Shown here one piece after another: positions 50,489 through 54,998 of a stretch of DNA of 54,998 bases (position 1 is the first letter of the stretch; each line of letters starts with the position of its first letter). The translations under genes were made by a program, and so were the position numbers. Source of the DNA: Haloferax elongans ATCC BAA-1513 (GTDB lineage: Archaea; Halobacteriota; Halobacteria; Halobacteriales; Haloferacaceae); NCBI RefSeq assembly GCF_000336755.1, contig NZ_AOLK01000015.1, positions 8,023 through 63,020 on the forward strand, in the 5' to 3' direction. The notes below the pieces were generated by a model. That model was given only the letters and a program-made list of their open reading frames with translations, was not told the origin of the DNA and ran no database searches.

Positions 50489-51931
50489 ATGCGCCGCAGT
50501 GCCCTCTTCCTCGTCTTGATCGTCGTTCTCGCTGGGCTTCCCTCGCCGACGCTCGGTGCGGAGGCGACCGCCTACATCGACGACGTGTCCGTCTCGCCCG
50601 CACAACCCGCGCCGGGAGAGCGGTTCACGTTGACGACGGTGATTCAAAACGCCGAGAACAGCCCCTCGAACCTCGACGTGACCGACGTGTACGTCCGACG
50701 TGTCGACGACTCAGACGACATCACACGCGTCGAAGAACTCGGCGTCATTCCGCCGGGGAGCGACCTCACCGTTCCGCTGTCGATGCGATTCGAAAAGCAG
50801 GGCACCTACGACCTGCGTGTGAACGTGGTCGGACGGAGCGACGGGCAGGTCCAGCGACTCCAGTACCCGGTTGTCGTTCGCGTCCGTGAGGGCGGGCCAC
50901 AGGTCGCAGTCGATGTCGGCGATGCCGTCATCGGGACTGAAACGCCGGTGCACGTCACCGTCTCGAACGGCGAAGACGCAGCGGTTCGGAACGTGCGCCT
51001 CTCGGTTGCTGCCGCGAGCGCCGCTGTCAAAAACAGCACGCGTGTCCTGCCGACGCTCGATTCGGGGGCCGCCAAGACGTTCGAGTTCATGGTTACACCA
51101 GAGACAGACGAGTCGGACATCCTCGCGACGCTGCAATACACGACCGCCGACGGAAACGCGCGTACTGCCGAGGCGTCGGCCCCACTCGTCGCGGAGCAAC
51201 TTCGAGAAGAGGTCCGACTGTCTCCCACCCTCGGGAGTGGCGCGCGCCCGTCGGTCCTCGTCGACGTGACGAACCTCGGAAACGCACCGCTCGAAGACCT
51301 CGTGCTCACGCTTCGTGACGGCGACGAGACCGTCCTTCGGAAACCAGTTCGTGCGCTTCCCGCGGAGTCCGAGCGAACCGTCCGGCTGAACGTCTCGTCG
51401 GTCGACCGCGCGACTCTCGACGTGGTTGCGAGCTACGAGACCGGCGACCAGCAGGGAGAAGCGTCGTCGTCGGTCGAGTACGTCGCCTCGCCGGGGACGA
51501 TAGAACTCACCGGCATCGACGTCGAAATCGAAGACGGGAAGACGCACATCTCGGGGAGCGCGAGCAACGTCGGACTCAGCGACGCTCAGAGCGTCGTGGT
51601 CCGCGTGGTTCCCACCGACGGCGTCGTTCCGGCACGGCCCTACAAGGAGTACTTCGTCGGGTCCGTTCCGTCGAGTGACTTCGCATCGTTCGACCTCTAT
51701 GCCAACGTCGAGGCGGGCGTCGAAACCGTCCCCGTCGAAGTGACGTATCTCTCAGACGGCCGCGAGAAAGAGATACGGACGACTGTCGACGTAAACGACG
51801 TCTCCAATTCCGCACCGGACCCCGAGGAGAACTCCGGTGGTGGACTCGGGACGCCATTGCTTCTCGGTGGCGGCCTCGTCGCTGCGCTGGTCGTCGTTGG
51901 TGTCGGATTCTACGCGTACAGACAGCGCTGA
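50489..51931 (+). CDS. Exported COG1361-like (CARDB/S-layer-related) protein with C-terminal anchor
   Basis: The 480-residue protein has a signal peptide (RSALFLVLIVVLAGLPSPTLGA), several immunoglobulin-like repeats (VSVSPAQPAPGERFTLTTVIQNAE, VDVTNLGNAPLEDLVLTLRDG, ISGSASNVGLSDAQSVVVRV) and a C-terminal helix (TPLLLGGGLVAALVVVGVGFYAYRQR). It is therefore held on the outer face. It is followed after 6 nt by an ABC ATPase and an FtsX/MacB-like permease, and probably acts with them as an outer partner, comparable in role to MacA. The start ATG 50489 gives a proper signal peptide; the longer frame to 50342 does not. Confidence 0.85.
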   Translation: MRRSALFLVLIVVLAGLPSPTLGAEATAYIDDVSVSPAQPAPGERFTLTTVIQNAENSPSNLDVTDVYVRRVDDSDDITRVEELGVIPPGSDLTVPLSMRFEKQGTYDLRVNVVGRSDGQVQRLQYPVVVRVREGGPQVAVDVGDAVIGTETPVHVTVSNGEDAAVRNVRLSVAAASAAVKNSTRVLPTLDSGAAKTFEFMVTPETDESDILATLQYTTADGNARTAEASAPLVAEQLREEVRLSPTLGSGARPSVLVDVTNLGNAPLEDLVLTLRDGDETVLRKPVRALPAESERTVRLNVSSVDRATLDVVASYETGDQQGEASSSVEYVASPGTIELTGIDVEIEDGKTHISGSASNVGLSDAQSVVVRVVPTDGVVPARPYKEYFVGSVPSSDFASFDLYANVEAGVETVPVEVTYLSDGREKEIRTTVDVNDVSNSAPDPEENSGGGLGTPLLLGGGLVAALVVVGVGFYAYRQR

Positions 51932-51937
51932 ACGACG

Positions 51938-52603
51938 ATGTCGCACATCATCGAACTTCAGAACGTCTGGAAGCGATACGACACCGGCGGCGAGGTCGTC
52001 GAAGCCCTGAGAGACGTGGATTTCCACGCCGACCCCGGCGAGTTCGTCTCCGTCATGGGACCGTCCGGTAGTGGGAAGTCGACGATGCTCAACGTCCTCG
52101 GCTTGCTCGACACGCCAACCGAGGGAACTGTCTTCCTCGACGACCGAGACGTGACCGACCTCTCGGACCGCCAGATGACGGCCCGACGCAAGGAGTTCAT
52201 CGGATTCATCTTCCAGAGCTTCCACTTGATTCCGACGCTGTCGGCGCTCGAGAACGTCGAGGTTCCCACGCTGTTCGGGGACGACCCGGCCGCCCGCGAC
52301 CGAGCGACGACGCTCCTCGAACGAGTCGGCCTCGGCAACCGACTCGACCACCGGCCCGACCAACTCTCCGGCGGGCAGAAACAACGCGTCGCTATCGCCC
52401 GGGCGCTGATTAACGAACCGCGCATCCTGCTGGCGGACGAACCGACGGGAAATCTCGACCAAGAGACCGGGCGGAGCGTCCTCGACCTCTTCGACGAGAT
52501 TCGCCGCGAAGACGACGTTGCAATCGTCGCGGTGACACACGACCCGCAACTGTCAGACTACACCGACCGAACGGTCGAACTCGTCGACGGGAGGATTCAA
52601 TGA
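51938..52603 (+). CDS. ABC transporter ATPase (MacB/LolD type)
   Basis: The 221-residue ATPase has Walker A GPSGSGKST, the Q loop at FIFQSFHLIP, signature LSGGQKQRVAIARAL, Walker B ILLADEPTGNLD and the H loop VAVTHD. It is close to the MacB/LolD/FtsE class that drives extrusion or mechanotransmission. Its stop overlaps the permease start by 4 bp (ATGA), and the exported COG1361-like gene is 6 nt upstream. The substrate is not known. Confidence 0.94.
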   Translation: MSHIIELQNVWKRYDTGGEVVEALRDVDFHADPGEFVSVMGPSGSGKSTMLNVLGLLDTPTEGTVFLDDRDVTDLSDRQMTARRKEFIGFIFQSFHLIPTLSALENVEVPTLFGDDPAARDRATTLLERVGLGNRLDHRPDQLSGGQKQRVAIARALINEPRILLADEPTGNLDQETGRSVLDLFDEIRREDDVAIVAVTHDPQLSDYTDRTVELVDGRIQ

Positions 52604-53745
52604 ACCCGCTGCAAGAACTCCTCCGACGCGTTCCCGCGTTGTTGATGGCGCGCCGGAACCTCTCGCGCAACCGGATTCGCTCTGGTCTCGCAATTCTCGG
52701 TATCATCATCGGCGTCCTTGCCATCGCCTCGCTCGGCATGTTCGGGACGACACTCCGAACCGGCGCAGACCAGCAACTCGGCGATATCGGCAACGAAATC
52801 AGCATCTCGCCGAACTTGCAGGAGGGCGTCGAGGAACTGACTGACCGCGACGTAGACGAGATTCGTCGGGCCGTCTCTGACGGGGCGGTCGTCCCGATAC
52901 GCTCGGACGCGGTGTTAGTCTCTCGAGGTGACCAACAGACAGTGACAACAATCTACGGGATGGAGAACCCCGGAGCCATCTACGAGGCGAGCGATGGCCG
53001 CGTCCCTGACCGCCTGCGACAGGGGGCGCTCGTCGGGTCCGGCACGGCCGAGTTACTGGACATCGAGCCGGGGAACACCATCGCCGTAGACGGTCGTACC
53101 TACCGCGTCTCGGCCGTCTTGGCCGAACAGCAAGGCATCTCGCTCGTCAATCCGAACAGTGCCGTCGTCCTCCCGATGGAAGACGTAAACGGGACCGGCT
53201 ACTCGCAGGTCGTCGTGAGCGCGGAGTCAGGACAGGCCGCAAACGAGTCCGCGGTCGCGATTCGCGAGGAGTTGAACGAGCGCGAAGAGCGCGTCACCGT
53301 CTTCGAACTCCAGTCGATTACCGCCGGTATCGACCAGTTCTTCGGTATCCTCAACACCTTCCTCATCGGAATCGGCTCGATATCGCTCGTCGTCGCGGGC
53401 GTGAGCATCCTGAACGTCATGCTCATGAGCACCATCGAGCGCCGACAGGAGATTGGCGTCCTCCGCGCGGTCGGCGTCCAACGCGGTGACATCATCCGAA
53501 TGATTCTCGCCGAGGCGGGGCTGCTCGGCACGGCCGGCGGCATCGTCGGGGCACTCTTCGCACTCGGCGCGGGCGTCGCGCTCAATTCGTTCGTCCTGAA
53601 CGACCCGATGGCGACGTTCCAGCCGATTAATTTCTTCTACGTGGCCCTTGCGGTCGGGTTCGGTATCGCGACGAGCATCCTCTCGGGGCTGTATCCGGCG
53701 TGGAAAGCGGCCAACGAGCGACCCGTCGAAGCGTTACGGAAATAG
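52600..53745 (+). CDS. ABC transporter permease (MacB/FtsX type)
   Basis: The 381-residue permease has an N-terminal helix after RRNLSRNRIRSGLAILGIIIGVLAIASLG, a large outer domain (residues about 55-240), then three C-terminal helices in an FtsX domain (FLIGIGSISLVVAGVSILNVMLMSTIERRQEIGVLRAVGVQRGDI...GLYPAWKAANERPVEALRK). This is the MacB topology, which couples cytoplasmic ATP use to movement of an outer domain. It ends the three-gene operon. Confidence 0.94.
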   Translation: MNPLQELLRRVPALLMARRNLSRNRIRSGLAILGIIIGVLAIASLGMFGTTLRTGADQQLGDIGNEISISPNLQEGVEELTDRDVDEIRRAVSDGAVVPIRSDAVLVSRGDQQTVTTIYGMENPGAIYEASDGRVPDRLRQGALVGSGTAELLDIEPGNTIAVDGRTYRVSAVLAEQQGISLVNPNSAVVLPMEDVNGTGYSQVVVSAESGQAANESAVAIREELNEREERVTVFELQSITAGIDQFFGILNTFLIGIGSISLVVAGVSILNVMLMSTIERRQEIGVLRAVGVQRGDIIRMILAEAGLLGTAGGIVGALFALGAGVALNSFVLNDPMATFQPINFFYVALAVGFGIATSILSGLYPAWKAANERPVEALRK

Positions 53746-53808
53746 TTCGGCGGCCACCGTTGCGTCCGCTTTTGACTTCAAGAACGCGAAAAGATAGCAG
53801 CGCGGCGG

Positions 53809-54963
53809 TTAGATGTAGTCGTGCTCGGCGAGGCGCTCGACTGCCTCACGGAGTCGTTCTTCACTTGCAGCGTAGGAGATGCGGGCGTAGCCCGGTGCGT
53901 TGAATGCGCTGCCGGGGACAGTCGCGACCTTCGCGTCCTGAATCGCGCCCTCACACCATGCTTGGTCGTCGTCGTCGACGGGGAGCATCATGTAGAACGC
54001 GCCCTTCGGGACGGCGACGTCCACGTCGTGTTCTGCGAGGAGGTCCACGAGCATGTCGCGGCGGCCTTCGAACGCTTCGCGCATCTCTTCGACCGTGTCG
54101 TCGGTACGGTCCGAAAGTGCCTCGACGCCAGCGTGCTGGACGAAGTTGACTGCACAGGAGACCGAGTGCGAGTGCAGCTTGCCAGCCTGCGAGATGAGGT
54201 CCTCGGGTGCGTGAAGGTAGCCGAGCCGCCAGCCAGTCATCGAGAAGGCCTTCGAGAAGCCGTTGATGGTGATGGTGCGGTCTTCCATCCCGTCGAGGGA
54301 GCCGAGCGACGTGTGCTCGAAGCCGTCGTAGGTGATGCGCTCGTAGATTTCGTCGGAGATGACGGCGATGTCGTGTTCGACCGCGAGGTCACGGACGCCT
54401 TCGAGGGCCGCATCGGAGAAGACGCCGCCGGTCGGGTTCGACGGGCTGTTGACGACGAGCAGTTTCGTCTCGTCGGAGACGGTGTCTGCGAGTTCGTCGA
54501 GTGCGGGTTCGAGGCGGAAGTCGTGCGGCGCGAGGTCGACGCGCTTCAGCGAGCCGCCGGAGAGCTTGACCATCGCCTCGTAGGAGACCCACGCAGGGTC
54601 GAGGAGGACGACTTCGTCGCCGTCGTCGATGAGGGTCTGGAACGTCTCGAAGAGTGCCTGTTTGCCGCCGGGCGTGACGATGACCTCGTCGGCGTCGGCA
54701 TCGACGCCGTTGCCGCGGAGTTTCTCCGCGATGGCTTCCTTGAGTTCCGGGATACCGTTCGAGGAGGTGTAGCCGGTGTGTCCGGCGTCCATCGCGTCCT
54801 TGGCTGCCTGAACGATGTTCTCGGGCGTCGGGAAGTCCGGCGCGCCGACCGAGAGGTCGACGACGTCTTCGCCCTGCGCTTCCAGTTCGCTCGCGAGGTT
54901 CGAGATGGCGAGCGTGGCGCTCGGTTCGACCCGGTCTACCCGGGCGCTGAAGTCGAAGTTCAT
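53809..54963 (-). CDS. aspC: PLP-dependent aspartate aminotransferase (class I)
   Basis: The 384-residue fold-type I aminotransferase has an N-terminal SVGAPDFPTPENI, the cofactor-binding TPGGKQALFE, the NSPSNPTGGV motif, DEIYERITYDG, the PLP lysine in NGFSKAFSMTGWRLGY and the substrate-carboxylate Arg in GYARISYAAS. It moves the amino group between aspartate and 2-oxoglutarate; related amino acids are possible. The start at 54963 gives the usual SARVDRVEPSATL N-terminus. It converges on the ABC operon. Confidence 0.93.
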   Translation of the reverse strand: MNFDFSARVDRVEPSATLAISNLASELEAQGEDVVDLSVGAPDFPTPENIVQAAKDAMDAGHTGYTSSNGIPELKEAIAEKLRGNGVDADADEVIVTPGGKQALFETFQTLIDDGDEVVLLDPAWVSYEAMVKLSGGSLKRVDLAPHDFRLEPALDELADTVSDETKLLVVNSPSNPTGGVFSDAALEGVRDLAVEHDIAVISDEIYERITYDGFEHTSLGSLDGMEDRTITINGFSKAFSMTGWRLGYLHAPEDLISQAGKLHSHSVSCAVNFVQHAGVEALSDRTDDTVEEMREAFEGRRDMLVDLLAEHDVDVAVPKGAFYMMLPVDDDDQAWCEGAIQDAKVATVPGSAFNAPGYARISYAASEERLREAVERLAEHDYI

Positions 54964-54998
54964 GCCAACGCCTCCACCAACTCAGTCGCTGCGTAAAA

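Overview
This window is a chromosomal segment of a halophilic archaeon (class Halobacteria, probably a Haloferax-like member of the Haloferacaceae). The evidence is the high G+C of most genes, very acidic proteins, leaderless genes with a TATA-like box about 25-32 nt before the start codon, bat-type HTH regulators, a ba3-type terminal oxidase in the order cbaDBAE, type III RuBisCO, a NuoCD fusion and a Hel308-type helicase. The assignment rests on gene content and family knowledge; no search was run.

Layout. 1-1640: the 5' part of a Tat-exported PKD-repeat protein, an AT-richer gene-poor stretch, and tRNA-Thr(CGU) preceded by two decayed copies of its own 3' end, so this looks like an old integration site. 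1738-9668: Trm5, a bat-like regulator, three universal stress proteins, a TVP38-type membrane protein, a SERCA-like P-type ATPase and a flavin split-barrel protein. 9719-16220: a copper P-type ATPase, a SafE-like membrane protein and a His-rich membrane peptide, divergent from the oxidase operon cbaDBAE; this reads as one copper-delivery and oxidase unit. 16539-19494: a lower-GC polymorphic-toxin island. It holds a DUF4157 protein with a nuclease-like C-terminus and a candidate immunity gene, then a frameshifted second DUF4157 block carrying a colicin-D-like tRNase domain and its immunity gene. 19584-22297: a small membrane protein, a Usp, an HtrA-type protease and a KDPG aldolase.

22316-27962, all on the minus strand: a Lrp/AsnC regulator, dabB, dabA and a beta-carbonic anhydrase, which together form an inorganic-carbon uptake and hydration module. 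28008-40283: a PH-domain membrane protein pair, a metallophosphoesterase, a CopD-like protein, an S9 peptidase, an aldo/keto reductase with a macro-domain protein, an SDR, an OYE-like flavoenzyme and an HTH plus membrane protein pair. 40512-47333: thioredoxin, AMP phosphorylase, ribose-1,5-bisphosphate isomerase, a bat-like regulator, a stand-alone NuoCD and type III RuBisCO. These include all three enzymes of the archaeal AMP pathway, which turns AMP and CO2 into 3-phosphoglycerate. 47428-54963: a CaCA antiporter, a Hel308-type helicase, a MacB-like ABC exporter with an exported COG1361-like partner, and an aspartate aminotransferase.

The most interesting parts are the toxin island, where an archaeal colicin-D-type effector sits in what looks like a displaced cassette, and the co-occurrence of DIC uptake, carbonic anhydrase and the full AMP/RuBisCO route. 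Several perfect inverted repeats overlap or adjoin promoters in the carbon genes.
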